Source: Cheiracanthium punctorium | Taxonomy: Eukaryota; Arthropoda; Arachnida; Araneae; Cheiracanthiidae | Direction of reading: 5' to 3' | DNA length: 64,000 bases | Assembly: GCA_038373885.1 (NCBI GenBank) | Contig: JAWZYV010012407.1 | Span: 62,001-126,000 of the forward strand | Shown here: positions 1 through 11,562 of the stretch, piece after piece | Layout of the letters: each line of letters starts with the position of its first letter | How positions within the stretch are numbered: the stretch's first letter is position 1 | Notes under the pieces: model-generated | Database searches by the model: none | What the model saw: only the letters and a program-made list of their open reading frames with translations | Told to the model about the DNA's origin: nothing | Made by a program: the position numbers and the translations under genes

Positions 1-441
1 AAAGATATATTCCTTATATATTTTTTGTTTATTTTTATCAGAGCTTTTCATAATCAAATGATTCCAGAAAATAAAACCAAATGTACAGACACTCTGCAGA
101 AAAATAAATAGGGAAAAATATTTTTATTTATTTATCTTTAAAAAAATGCAAAATACATAATATTCATTACAGATGTAATGACCAGATTCTTGAATAAATC
201 TTAATGAATATAATTTTCCTGTGGGATACTTTTGTATCTTATTTTTTTTTTTTTTTTTTTTTTTTTCCCATGGCCATCAACAGCTCTGGAAATATTAGTT
301 TTCAAACAGTAACATTATCCAAAATGAGTTCACCATCACTGATCTTGGAAAAATTCAGCTCTCAAAAAAAAAAAAAAAGTGAAACTTTTGTATGTTTAGT
401 GGTAGGGGTCGATGCACCTGAAAATCGGGTCCGTTTTGTGG

Positions 442-569
442 CCCCTTCACAAAATTACAATCGATTAAAACAGCTTCTTCACAAAAATACAATCTATTAA
501 AATGGCTCCTTCAGAAAAATACAATTGATTAAAATGGCCACTTCACAAAAATACAATTGATTAAAACGG
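442..569. repeat. 32-bp minisatellite, four copies
   Basis: Four head-to-tail units of 32 bp share the core TTCACAAAAATACAATTGAT followed by TAAAATGG. Units differ by a few substitutions. A looser series with the core TTCACAAAAATAAGCA continues to about 745. The surrounding 1-1038 is AT-rich, with a T run at 241-266, an A run near 365 and a GT/G run at 781-812. I see no supported gene in it. Confidence 0.75.
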
Positions 570-889
570 CCAATTAAAATAGCCATTCATATACATTTAC
601 CCTACATTTTAATATGTTTATTAATTATTTTAGCAAAAAAAGTTACTTTTATTAAAAATGGGTATGAAAACTCACAAAAATAAGCATTCAAATTCACAAA
701 ATTAAGTATTGAAATTCACAAGAATAAGCAATTTTCACAAAAATGGGACCCTGGAATAGGGAATTTTGGAATCAACCCCTGAGTGTGTGTGTGTGGGGGG
801 GGGGGGGGGGGGAATGTAGGTGAACTACAGTAAAAGCTATGTCAGTGAATGGAATTTCATAACTCAGCTTTCAAACAGAATGTAATATT

Positions 890-1038
890 AAGGCTGTTCA
901 ACCTGAAAACGGAGGATTTTGATTGACTTTTGCTCAGGATAGGAAATAAACTTGTAATCACATAACTATGAGAATTTTCAGAATGTTTCCTCTGAAATTT
1001 GAATAAAAAGTGATATTGAGATAAATTTGAAAAGTTAT
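890..1038 (+). repeat. First copy of a ~190-bp tandem-type repeat
   Basis: This stretch shares the order 'aataaactt...cagaatgttt...cattgagataaa-ttgaa' with units at about 4455-4635, 4636-4815 and 4816-4850. The inverted-repeat element at 1039-4452 lies between this copy and the others, so it appears to have landed in a short tandem array. Unit boundaries are approximate and the copies are diverged. Confidence 0.5.
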
Positions 1039-2092
1039 TTCTCTCTATTCTAAAAAAAAAAAAGTAAAGGCCGCTGGCACAGTCAAAGCTTGTGGACCTA
1101 TCTCCTCCTAACCCGTAAGGATTTAAGTTTCGTCTAAGGTGCCCAAAGATTCGAAAAATTCCAAGGAACTTGCTAAGCTGACTTAAATTTCGAAAATCGA
1201 ATTATTTTAGAAGATATTAATAATAAACTGAAAAAATAAACCGAATGGTTGCCAGATTTGGCATAAAATCATTCATTCCTTTGCAACAAAGCATTTCCAA
1301 GTATCTAGAATAGCGTGAAATTTACAAACATGAGTTAGAATTACACCCATTTTATGCCAAAATAAAAACTATGTGAAATAAGTAGTAACTCAAAATGTGT
1401 TGCACAAAGTTGACCATTTTCAAATAGTAAGTTCGCTTAGACAACAGGAGTTTAGAATAAGCGATTATTCATTTTTCCAAAACAGAATAACTAATATCTT
1501 GAAAATGAAAAATAATTAAAATGCAGATTATTTTAAAGCCGGTTCTCGTCCAGCTGGATTATTGGCTACCAGTAGAAATATTGGGCGGCGTTAACTATGC
1601 CATTATAGCAGTTACAGTACACTTTGGATATTTGCTAGCACGACGAGATGGTATAATTCGTGGTGCTAAGTATGCCAATCTGCAAACGATTATGTAAACG
1701 AAAATATGGAGAACGGTTTTCCGGTAACCTTAAATGAACAGCAAATATAGGTTGTGAGCATGTGTAAATCGCCAAATAATGAAAAGTCGCCATGGGTGGC
1801 AGGCTATTCTATCTGTTCCATAGCTTATATTAACTTTACATGTACGCAAGTCGCCCAATAATGAAAAATTGCCATGGGTGGCAAATTCGCAAGGTGTCCA
1901 ATAGGTTTTACATTATTAAAAATACAGCTGAAACAGATGTTCTGATTTTATTACGCTTTAGCTCCTAATTAATATAACTTTTGAATGGCAACATTAAATA
2001 TCATCGTGTTTCTGAGGAGTGCAAATAATTTTTCCAGCGACTATAAGCGGAGTCCGCACTCCAGGTGGAGTATAGCTCAGGACCCGTACAAC

Positions 2093-2913
2093 CAGTGTTG
2101 CCAGAAAGTTTTGAACAAAAATCGCAAGAGGTTGATAGAAAATTATCAAAAAATCGCAAAGGTGACGAGTGACGTCATAGTTTGACGTCGGATCAAGTGA
2201 TGCCGATTTGTCTGGTCAGTCCATTGGTTTTGATATGTAGTTTTATACAGTGTAAAAATCCCCCCCCCCTCAATACCACACCCGCATGTCTAAAATAAAC
2301 ATATCACATTTACAGGTGATTTTGTTTTTCATTTCTTTTCGTAGGTAAATAATTTCGAATTAGAAACCAAGTCCCATATAATTGTTCCATTTCCTATCAT
2401 TTCTAAGCCAAGGCCCGATTAAATGGAAGGGAGGAGGAGATAGAAAGAGAGAGAAAAATGTAAGACTGTTTTTTGTTTGTGATTTCCTTGAGGTTTCTGA
2501 CTACAATCTCGAGGACTGTCTTATACCACTGAATATCCGGCTTAATATTATATATTTCCAAATAACATTTACAGACAAAGAACACAACAGAAGTACAAAC
2601 ACAGAAGAAAGTGAAAGTGACAATCATGGGTTAAGGGGATTCGAACCCAAGACCTCCCACTCGCAGGCAGGTGATGGAAATGAGGGCGCAAACCCACTGA
2701 GCTATGGACTGTTAGAAGCAAGAAAGGCTCAACGTGAATAAAAATTTTACTAATTTAAAACTGAGAATTCTTTTTTCCTGAAAAATTCTTAAAATTCGCA
2801 AAATCAAAAAAAGTAGCAAGAAAGTAGCAATATCGCAAAGTCATAAAATTTAGTCGCATGAAGCTTTCAAAAGTAGCAAAATTTGCAATAAGTCGCAAGA
2901 TCTGTCAACACTG
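2093..2913. mobile_element. Non-autonomous hAT element (821 bp)
   Basis: The ends are CAGTGTTGCC at 2093 and the inverted CAACACTG ending at 2913, typical hAT termini. Perfect 8-bp duplications CGTACAAC flank it (2085-2092 and 2914-2921). The palindrome partner at about 3345-3360 carries the same site once, uninterrupted, which proves the insertion. There is no transposase frame. The interior holds a tRNA-derived SINE-like segment on the minus strand. Confidence 0.9.
2405..2712 (-). repeat. tRNA-derived SINE-like insert inside the hAT
   Basis: Read on the minus strand from 2712, an A box (TAGCTCAGTGGGTT) is followed about 50 bases later by a B box (GGGTTCGAATCCC), the RNA polymerase III signals of a tRNA gene. 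The acceptor-stem halves do not pair, so this is a SINE head and not a working tRNA. The body appears to run to about 2405. The tail boundary and target duplication are not clear. Confidence 0.6.
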
Positions 2914-4454
2914 CGTACAACACGGATTCCCATAACAATATCTTCCGTGTTATGAGGGGGAGGGGGTCTACTGTAGTGTGAATTTATATTTTTATGTACC
3001 AATGAACATGCAAGAAGCAAGCAATGTGTAGCTCAGTAACATTCTATCTGATCCAATCTTCGAGTTTTGTCTGTTGAAATTATGTCTTTTTTACGAATAC
3101 TAGGGCCAAGGCCCCCAGACTCGCTACGCTCACTTTTTGTATGAGGCATTCGGCCCCTAATCAGGCTTATTCATAAAAAAGACATAATTTCAACAGACAA
3201 AACCCGAAGATTGGATCCGATAGAATGTTACTGAGCTATGCATTGCTTGGTTCCTGCATGTTCATTGGTACATAAAAATTTAAACTTTACACTACAGTAG
3301 ACCCCCTCCCCCTCATAACATGGAAGACATTTTGTTATGGGAATCCGTGTTGTACGGGTCCTGAGCTATACTAACCTGGAGTGCGGACTCTGCTTATAGT
3401 CACTGGAAAAATTATTGGCATTCTTCAGAAACACGATGATTTTCAATGTTGCCATTCAAAAGTTATATTAATTAGGAGCTAAAGCATAATAAAATCAGAA
3501 CATCTGTTTCAGCTGTATTTTTAATAATGTAAAACCTATTGGACACCCTTTGAATTTGCCACCCATTACGATTTTTCATTATTTGACGACTTGCGTACAT
3601 GTAAAGTTAATAAAAGCTACGAACAGATAGGATAGCTTGCCACCAATGGCGACTTTTCATTATTTGGCGATTTACACATGCTCACAACCTATAATTACTG
3701 TTCATGTAAGGTTACCGGGAAACCATTATCCATATTTTCATTTACATAATCGTTTGCAGATTGGCGTACTTAGCACCACGAATTATACCATCTCGTCGCG
3801 CTAGCAAATACTGCTATAATGGCATAGTTAACGCCGCCAAATATTTCTACTGGTAGCAAATAATCCAGCTGGACGAGAACCGGCTTTAAAATAATCTGCA
3901 TTTTAATTATTTTTTATTTTCAAGATATTAGTTATTCTGTTTTGGAAAAACGAATAATCGCTAATTCTAAACTCCTGTTGTCTAAGCGAACTTACTATTT
4001 GAAAATTGTCAACTTTGTGTAACACATTTTGAGTTACTTATTTCATATAGTTTTTATTTTGGCGTAAAATGGGCGTAATTCTAACTCGTGTTTGTAAATT
4101 TCACGCGATTCTAGATACTTGGAAACGCTTTGATGCAAAGGAATGAATGACTTTATGCCAAATCTGGCAGCCATTCGGTTTATTTTTTCAGTTTTTTATT
4201 AATATCTTCTAAAATAATTCGATTTTCGAAATTTAAATCAGCTTAGCAGGTTCCTCGGAATTTTTCGAATCTGTGGGCACCTTAGTCGAAACTCAAATCC
4301 CCACGGTTTAGGAGGAGATACGCTGACAAGCTTTTGACAGCGGCGGCGACAGCGGCCTTTACTTTTTTTTAGAATAGAGAGAAGCCTGATTAGGGGCTGA
4401 ATGCCTCATACGAAAAGCGAGCGTAGCGAGTCTGGGGGCCTTGGCCCCTAGTAA

Positions 4455-4850
4455 TTTTTTAAAAAGTATTATTAAACTTGATGCTTTTTCAGATAATTAT
4501 TCATTTTCTTGACTTACGTTCATAAACTTATGATGGTATAATCATGAGAACCTTCAGAATGTTTCCACAGAAACTAGATTGAGAACTGACATTGAGATAA
4601 AATTTGAAGAGCTATTCCATTTTTTTTTTTAATTGTTAAACTTGGCACATTTTTAGAGGAAGACATTTTTCATGAATATTCACTAAAGATAAGAAATAAA
4701 CTTAATGATGCCAAAACTATGAAAATTTTCAGAATGTTTAATCAGAAACCATACTGTGAACTGAAATAAATTTCAAATTTGAAAATTTACTTAATTTTTT
4801 TTTTTTAATTTTTTATTAAACTTGGCATTTTTTGAGAGAAGACCACTTTT
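4455..4850 (+). repeat. Tandem ~190-bp repeat units
   Basis: Two full diverged units and part of a third each contain 'ttaaacttg-gca..ttt', 'aataaactt' and 'cagaatgttt', separated by T-rich runs. A related unit lies on the other side of the foldback element at 890-1038. Confidence 0.5.
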
Positions 4851-4865
4851 TTGCTAACTTTCTCT

Positions 4866-5590
4866 CCAGTATAGAATGCAATCCCGATCCCGTGGGAAAG
4901 GGATCCTGCACAAATGTTTGCATGGCTAGTCCTGTGGGATTAAGACTATAACCCCACAAGATTGCAACTGAGAAATTAATTATTTTTATTACAATTTCAA
5001 GCCACTTTCCCAAGCATCATTTGGCCAAATACTTTCACAAAAGATGAAGAATCATTGATCATGGCTGCTCATACCTATTTGCACAGAGGAGGCATAGTCC
5101 CAATACAAAATGTATAACGCGGAAGTGTTTTAACACTACATATTTTATCTTTCTGGGGCAGGACACTTAACTTGTCTCTCCCCACCCCACAAACAATTGG
5201 CCACACATGCCAGTGATGTCTTTAATAGGGGAACTTCAGTTAACCATGCAAAAATTTAAGGCTTTTCTGGGGATTCATGAAAAAAAAAAAGAAAGAAAGG
5301 AAAGAAAAAAAAAAAGAAAGCCTTTTCTCCAGTGCCTTTGTATTCTCCATCAAAATTAGAACAAGACTAAGAAATCGAGTGACTCTTTACACAATATCTT
5401 GTTTACATTCTTCTTTTATTAGCAACTAAGAAATAACTTAGTATTATTATGAACATCATGGCTATAATTTTCATATTTATCTAAGATATTGTGTTAATTA
5501 TCAAATAAGATAAATTGTTAAACTTGATGGCACTTGAAATCTTACTTCTTCCTACTCTTCTCTATTGAAATTTTCTATCAAACATAATTT
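4866..5590 (-). mobile_element. Diverged copy of the TAGGGAATGCAATCC hAT family
   Basis: The segment starts TATAGAATGCAATCCCGATC and reads like the reverse complement of the right end of the element at 35447-36286, including the GGGATCCTGCACAAAT block. A second matching block, similar around TATAATTTTCATATTT, lies at about 5440-5585. Purine-rich simple sequence interrupts it at 5280-5320. The distal terminus is not recognisable, so the copy is decayed or truncated. Confidence 0.5.
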
Positions 5591-6336
5591 TGAAAAATTT
5601 GGGTCACTTCATAATGCATTTAAGAATGTTTTGGGGCCAAAAATATTATACATTTTGCTTTTATAAATTTTATAATTTTCAATAGCTTAATCACTTATGA
5701 ATCGTAATATACATAGCTTCTGATCAAGATTTAAAATAAAATTACAGTAGAAGAGCTGTTGAAAAATTTATAATATTTGTTCAAACACTACGTTAAGATA
5801 TTTTATAAACATTAAAATTATAAGAGGAATTTAATTTTAAAAAAGAAGTAAATAAATAAACATTGTATTTCAGATGGGAATTTTAAGAATCTCTGCAATT
5901 TTATCACGTCTTAAGTGAATTTCATTTTTAAAAATCAACTTGCGCTCCTTTCTAATACTTATTACAATATTTCGCAGCAAGAAAAGTCCAATTTATCATT
6001 TCAATTTTAGAGTTTTAATTTTATTTATAAAATTTTACCGAGACTTCATAAAGATTACAACTATTAATTGTTTCCATTAAATGAATAAAGATGATGCAGC
6101 ATGATTCGTTCCAAAACCACTCGTTTTATACCCCCCCCCCCTCTCCCCAAATAAACCACACGAAGTAATTTGAAATATTATGAATTACATTACTTGCAAC
6201 ACATGAAACTACACTACTACACATACAGAGTCCTCCGAGTATGTTAATAGGAGATGTATTTTCTCATCATAAATCCTAATCTGTACTCTATTTCAGACTT
6301 CAGCTGTATTAAAAACATCACATATAAATAACTTAC
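5591..6336. other. AT-rich stretch, probable intron
   Basis: No open frame of note and no recognised repeat apart from a C run at 6131-6140. It lies downstream of the donor site of the minus-strand exon ending at 6337, so it is most likely intron of that gene. I could not identify the next coding exon with confidence. Confidence 0.4.
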
Positions 6337-6606
6337 CTAAAATTGATTCTCTTTTTACTAAACATGGGTATTTCATCCTCCAAATTGGCATTGATTATTC
6401 CAGCAGTGGTCTGAAAGTAAACCTTTACTTAGCATCCAAATAAAACACACTTTGAAATTGTTGATAATTTTATATAGTAATACTGTTAGTTTAGGTAATA
6501 TATAAATAAAAATAATACATACTATTTCAGGAATAACAGGTTTTCCATGCATATAACCAGATGATAATGAAGCTGCCTGCTCATACTGCTCAAATAAGGA
6601 GGCCAT
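6337..6606 (-). CDS. First two coding exons of an unidentified gene (partial)
   Basis: Exon 1 coding part is 6523-6606, ATG to a GTATGT donor: 28 codons starting MASLFEQYEQ and ending in phase 0. The intron (6411-6522) ends in a pyrimidine-rich TTTACTTTCAG acceptor. Exon 2 is 6337-6410: 24 codons plus two bases, beginning TTAGIINANLEDE and ending at a consensus AG/GTAAGT donor. The join keeps the frame open across the intron, and exon-like composition stops at both splice sites, which makes chance unlikely. An acceptor-like TTTAATTATAG lies 10 bases before the ATG, so an upstream untranslated exon is probable. The gene continues toward lower coordinates, where I could not place exon 3. The 52 residues are hydrophilic with no motif I recognise; I assign no function. 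Confidence 0.7.
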
Positions 6607-6619
6607 TCTTGTTTTCTAT

Positions 6620-7370
6620 AATTAAAGATTTTATTACTTCTCACTATACTGTCACTCCCCCTCAAAATCAGAAAAACAAAATTGAGATTAACATAACATT
6701 GATCCATATTGCACAACATTGCATGCAAGAATCATGGTAATCAGTGGCTTCATTCATTAACGACAAACTCGTTGCATGAGTTTTTGTAAGAAAACTGAAA
6801 TGCATGTGTTTAGTGCTGTCAGTGGTTATCAATTTCCTTTGACTTTACGAACAACTTCAGTTTATTTAGTTTCGTCGCCTAGGAGACATGTTTGTTTACA
6901 ATTTGCGAATGCATTAATTTTGCTAAGGAGAGTTCATTGATGAATAATTGAAGTGCACAAATCAAAATTTAGAAATTTCAACTTCATTTTTTCAAAAGTA
7001 TTTAGCAAGAGAAGTTCAAATTTTGCTATTAATGGATTAAATCAACTTCAATCTCAACACTAAAACATGCATTTTTGAATGAAAGACAATGAAAAATACA
7101 AAAAAATGATTACCTTTGAAAAATTATGTACCTTTGTGGCATTTTCTAACATACGCCATTTGAAAACAACAACAACGTGCAGCAAGTGTATCTTCTAAAC
7201 AACTGACGAAACCTTAGCAGAAATCAGTTTATTTCGTTTGAAACTAATCGCACTCAATTTTGTATACGAACGCTCTAGTTTAAAAATTGTATGCACTCAG
7301 TTTCCTTTACGAATGCCTTAGATGGAAATTCATTGCACAAGTGTAACTCATTTGGCGTTTACAAATGCAG
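6620..7370. other. Gene-upstream AT-rich region
   Basis: This lies upstream of the minus-strand exon at 6606 and may hold its promoter or 5' untranslated exon. Three loosely similar passages (about 6725-6880, 7185-7290, 7291-7360) repeat 'cactcagttt-cctttacgaa'-like text, suggesting an old repeat. No coding region is supported. Confidence 0.3.
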
Positions 7371-7372
7371 CC

Positions 7373-7699
7373 AGTGGCATGCTGTTCACACCTATTGCAA
7401 ATTCATCTCATGGGGCCCTCCCTCAATGGATCAGATGGGCCTAACCCCCTTTATTACGATGCATTCTAAAACTGGACAGTAGCTCTTTCTCATCAATACC
7501 TTGATATCTTGACACTTTTGTTGTTGTTTAATTTATATATGACCTTCAGTAAGTAACAAAAATTAATTCAATAAAAGAAATATTTGCTAAATTTTGTAAC
7601 ACTGAATGTTAAGATCCTCCAGGTGTGCAACTTTCTCATCTTAGGGCCCAACTCTCCTGGCATCTTGCTCGTTCCTGCCACCCTATCGTTATGCCACTG
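7373..7699. mobile_element. Possible decayed hAT-type MITE
   Basis: CAGTGGCAT at 7373 and the inverted ATGCCACTG ending near 7699 could be termini, with GGGCC-rich subterminal text on both sides. No matching 8-bp duplication is visible, so the call is weak. Confidence 0.3.
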
Positions 7700-7947
7700 A
7701 CAGTAATATACATGAGAAAGATATGTATAAATATATGTATAAATGTAATGAAAATACAAAAATTCAATTAGACAAAAAGTTTAAAAAGGATTTTACACAA
7801 ATGTTTGCTGCAATTCCCATTTTTTAAAATCACCCCTTCCCCCATTTATGCACATATTTATCAGTAACAGTAATAAATTTGGGTACTTACATATACATGA
7901 GAAAGATATGTACCCAAATTTTTGTATTGGAAATGAGTATTTTGAGT

Positions 7948-8749
7948 GGTACTTACGCAGGGTTGTTAAAAACCCGGGTTTTTTCAGAAAAAAACCAACC
8001 CACTGGGTTTTTGGGGTTTTATCTAGGTTTTTTCAGAAGAAGGGATGAGGTTTCAGAATATTTGAAAAAAAAAATTTCTTATTACTAAATGCAACTTAAA
8101 CTAATTGATTACAAAAATCAATTATAAATAAAAAGTGGTTAATTTAATAGTAATAACTGATTACAATTATTAATCATACATGAAAAAATGTATAAATCAA
8201 TAACAATAGCAACCCCAATCATGGTTTGCTCTTAGATAAACCATGATTGGTTTTATTGACTATTAGTAATAATTTTAACAGTGATATATTAGTGCTTAAT
8301 TGCAACTTTTTAAACTAATGAATTTTTATGGTTAAAAATACTTATTCATTTTAATACAGATAGGCATAAAAATTTACTCTAGAAAGTTTTAATGCCTATG
8401 TGAACTCTGTTTTTTTTTTTTTCCTTAGGTAGTGGTGGTGTGGGGAAAGGTAGGGAGCTGTTTATAAACTTTACAAGTGGTGTGCTGATGTTAAGCGATG
8501 TATTATCAACATAATTAAAGTTGAAATTTTGAAAAAACCCAGTCGGTTTTTTTCGGGTTGGGCAAAATCATAACAACCCTGTACTTACGTATTATCCCGG
8601 CGGTTTGCCTAGACGAGCAATTTTTTTCCAAGATAAATACTGGACACATGAAATTATTGATGGTTTGGAATACGATTGAAGGAGGTGCCAGCACATTTGA
8701 CGAAAAAAAATAGTTTGGCAGGAATGACCGCCGGGATAGTACATAAATG
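7948..8749. mobile_element. MITE family A copy 1, split by a hAT
   Basis: The MITE starts GGTACTTACG at 7948, resumes at 8582 after the hAT insertion, and ends near 8749 with CCGCCGGGATAGTACATAAA. Intact relatives lie at 8825-8994 and 46107-46279, with terminal repeats GGTACTTACATATTATCCC. Length without the insert is about 170 bp. Confidence 0.7.
7958..8581. mobile_element. Non-autonomous hAT element (624 bp), CAGGGTTG ends
   Basis: CAGGGTTGTTA at 7958 and the inverted TAACAACCCTG ending at 8581 form the termini. Perfect 8-bp duplications TACTTACG occupy 7950-7957 and 8582-8589. Subterminal AACCCGGGTT / GGGTTTTT tracts recur at both ends. There is no transposase frame. It sits inside the terminal repeat of a family A MITE. 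Confidence 0.88.
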
Positions 8750-8824
8750 CTTTTTGAGTTTTTGTCTTCAAATCTGGGTTATTTTCCTGTAAAGTAACTT
8801 TCTCAGACATAAGTAAATCTACGA

Positions 8825-8994
8825 TACTTACATATTATCCCGGCAGTTATTCCTGCCAAACTATTTTTTCCATCGAATGTGCTGGCAAACTGTTGCCATC
8901 GTATTCCAAACCATCAATAATTTCATGTGTTCGGCATTTATCTTGGTGAAAAATCTCTCGTCTTGGTGGACCGGCAGGATAATATATAAGTACC
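8825..8994. mobile_element. MITE family A copy 2 (inverted)
   Basis: This ~170-bp copy lies in the opposite internal orientation to copy 1. It starts ATACTTACATATTATCCCGG and ends ATAATATATAAGTACCC. The interior (CATCAATAATTTCATGTGT) is the reverse complement of 8640-8680. Confidence 0.75.
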
Positions 8995-8999
8995 CAATC

Positions 9000-11562
9000 T
9001 ACTTATAGATTTCACTTCTTTCTTGGAGACTGATCATCACTGACATAACTCCCCCAATGGCATAAACTAAGCAAACTACAATGCCCAAGCAAGCATCATC
9101 TTGTGAGCAGATATACCAGTAATAAGCTGTCAAGTCAGGCCCAATGTAAAAATGAAAGAGGTCGTGTGCCAAAGAGGTACGTAGAAGGAGGTACGTATTT
9201 GAATTCCAAGAGTGATGATCATTTTTCTGCTGATAATGCTTTGCCAATTAAGTTTGTGTTGGTACCCTTCTCACTTTATGAGGGTCCTATTTCTCCCACT
9301 TCGTACTAATGAATAGTTACATAATCATGATTATAAATAATTACATTCTTCAAATATGGAATTAATATTTTTATTCTGCAGTTGACGGGAAATTAATAAG
9401 TAAGAAATGACCTTGTAAAGTCAAAATGGTGTTAAATTAGTTGCCAAGATAGTGAAATATCGTGAAAACATTTGCAGTCCTAAATCATAGCAGGAATTAT
9501 GGTATAATCCTAATGTTGGCAAGTAAACTCAGGGGGCCTCTATAATGCACAAGTACCCTAATAGCAAATTATTATCTACTCTTTGCATAAATTTCAACTA
9601 TTAACCTACAAAAGATTACTCATTGTTAAACATTCCATGCTGATATTACCAATAAATGGTATTATGTATTATAATGTCGACCGCACCAAACTGGCCTTAA
9701 TCATTTTGGCTGTCGAAACACTTACGCGGATTATTTCTCTATTTATTGTGCTGAAAACTTCTGGTTCAGCCAAAAAAGGTGTACACAACCAGACAGCCAG
9801 CGTAAGTTAAATGGATTAAACATTGTTTACATTTAGAAAACACCGTGAGTTTTGAAACTAAAACTAATTTAATAAAATAAACATTACACAACTGTGTACA
9901 TAAGATATATCGCTTACATGTAACACAGATCTAGTATAGAAGTCTCTTGTAAAAATAAAACTATGAACAGGAAAAAATCATTTTTTTTTTAAATAACAGA
10001 TAAATAAAAATATTTTCTCAAACTCACACCCTCACATTTATAATCGAATATTTGACAAATATCGAATAGATACTTCGAAATCGAAACTCAAATTATAAAA
10101 ATAACAAATGAATTCAATTACAACTAACCAGTTTATTTATTTCTTTGAATTAAAGTAAACAGCATTTGATTTTAGATAAAAGCAAATAAATAAACACTTA
10201 AAATTATTAGTAAGTCTGGTTGCTAGAGGCAGGCTAGTGTCTGTTTCTATGGAAAATTTTGAAGATGTTGGCAACACTCTCTGGTAAACTAGTTTCAAAG
10301 TTTCGGTTCGCGTTTTATTGTTATTGAGAGAAGTGATTGTGATAAGTATGTTCAAGGTGTTTTATGTTTAAATTATTAATAAAAGAAAATGTTATAACAT
10401 GAGACTTATGAGCATCAAAGCTACAGTATAGTTTATTACTCGAATACTTGAATTGGTTGTTTCATTGGTAATGGTGTTTTGTCATGATAATTTAAAAGTT
10501 GACTGTTTTACTTCATTTAATGTATTGAATTTATATTGTGTTTAGCTTTATGCAGAATACGGTACGGCTACCAAATGGGAGGGCGATAAAGTACCAAAAT
10601 GATTACCTAGCTAAATATTATTTTTTTTCTCAAGAAAAAAAGTCCTAAGAATAAGTAAATGAGAGAATCGTTAGCATTTTGTTTTAATTGTGTCAATGTT
10701 GTAATGTGGCATCATGTGCAAAACATGGTGCCAAAAAAAATGTGCCCATATGGACACCATATCAAGGTCAAAGACGGTCCCTTGTGCGGGACTTTTAATC
10801 AGTTGGGTGTTGGGTATTTGCTATTTGCCACTTGTTAGCAAGATGAAATATTTTGCGATGTTAATTACTATATTTTGATAGCTCTGCCAAAGGGAACATA
10901 TGGGGCATTGTTTTATTAGCAAACTGATTGGGAAATGATTTCGATCGTACGCATTCTTCATAAGTCGCCAGAGGAGAAGGGGGGCAAACGCCCAAACTTG
11001 GAGCCACTACAAGCTGTTCCCTGTGTTTCTGATGTAGTTCGGTTTATCACCCAAGTTTTAATTTAGCTTCCAACTGTAGCATCAAAAACAGAAATAGAAT
11101 CGAACGCTCCGCTAAAACACCTATTAGCTCTAAGTTAATTTCTAAAATTTTGGAAATTCCAGTTACTGGGGGGTCACCCCATCAGGGACACATTTAGTAC
11201 ACAAAGTACTAAAAGTGTTCATGCTGCACATAGGCAAAATTAAAATCTGCTACCCCTAGCAAGCACTTTACTTTTATATCTCCATACATACTATTAGTTT
11301 GTTGTCATTTTTAAAAAAATATTTACTTAAATTGAAAGGGCCATAGAGACAGGAAATTTTTCGGGAAGTGGTTTAATGTTTTTGTGAGGTAGATTTTTGA
11401 ACACATTGATACATGTTCATGTCATATTGTGGGGTTATTAGTGACAGTCATTCGTTCAGGCGAATGACTTAGACATTGAAAGCAACCAGTCTTGACAAAA
11501 TGAATGTATTTGTGGATAAATGCTAAGGTATTTCCTTTTATCATTTCCAATTGAGAATCAGC
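9000..11562. other. Non-coding stretch, no recognised element
   Basis: AT-rich sequence with short open frames only. A less AT-rich patch at 9660-9810 has one 75-codon frame with a hydrophobic middle but no homology I recognise. The passage 10735-11000 has odd GC-richer text without coding signs. The hAT MITE at 11563 closes the interval. Confidence 0.3.

Larger units (their letters stand above)
1039..4452. mobile_element. Long inverted-repeat (foldback) DNA element
   Basis: The left arm (1039-3100) and right arm (3167-4383) are reverse complements over about 1.2 kb once an 829-bp insertion and its duplication in the left arm are discounted. The arms start with the same TTCTCTCTATTC at 1039 and, inverted, at 4383. 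A 66-bp spacer (3101-3166) holds a module starting CTAGGGCCAAGGCCCCCAG. The same module, inverted, lies just outside the right arm at 4384-4452. So the right arm alone looks like an element with ~68-bp terminal inverted repeats, and the left arm is an inverted second copy of its body. No transposase frame is visible. Superfamily unknown. Confidence 0.8.

Noticed and set aside
270..365. Possible terminal exon on the minus strand reading ELNFSKISDGELILDNVT
   Set aside because: The acceptor-like T tract is just simple sequence and only about 19 codons are open; not enough to attach it to the gene at 6337-6606.
442..745. CRISPR-like array
   Set aside because: Units are contiguous with no unique spacers of even length, and the context is animal nuclear DNA; it is a minisatellite.
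2632..2712. Possible functional tRNA gene on the minus strand
   Set aside because: Acceptor-stem halves do not pair and the spacing between boxes is filled by non-tRNA sequence; better read as a SINE head.
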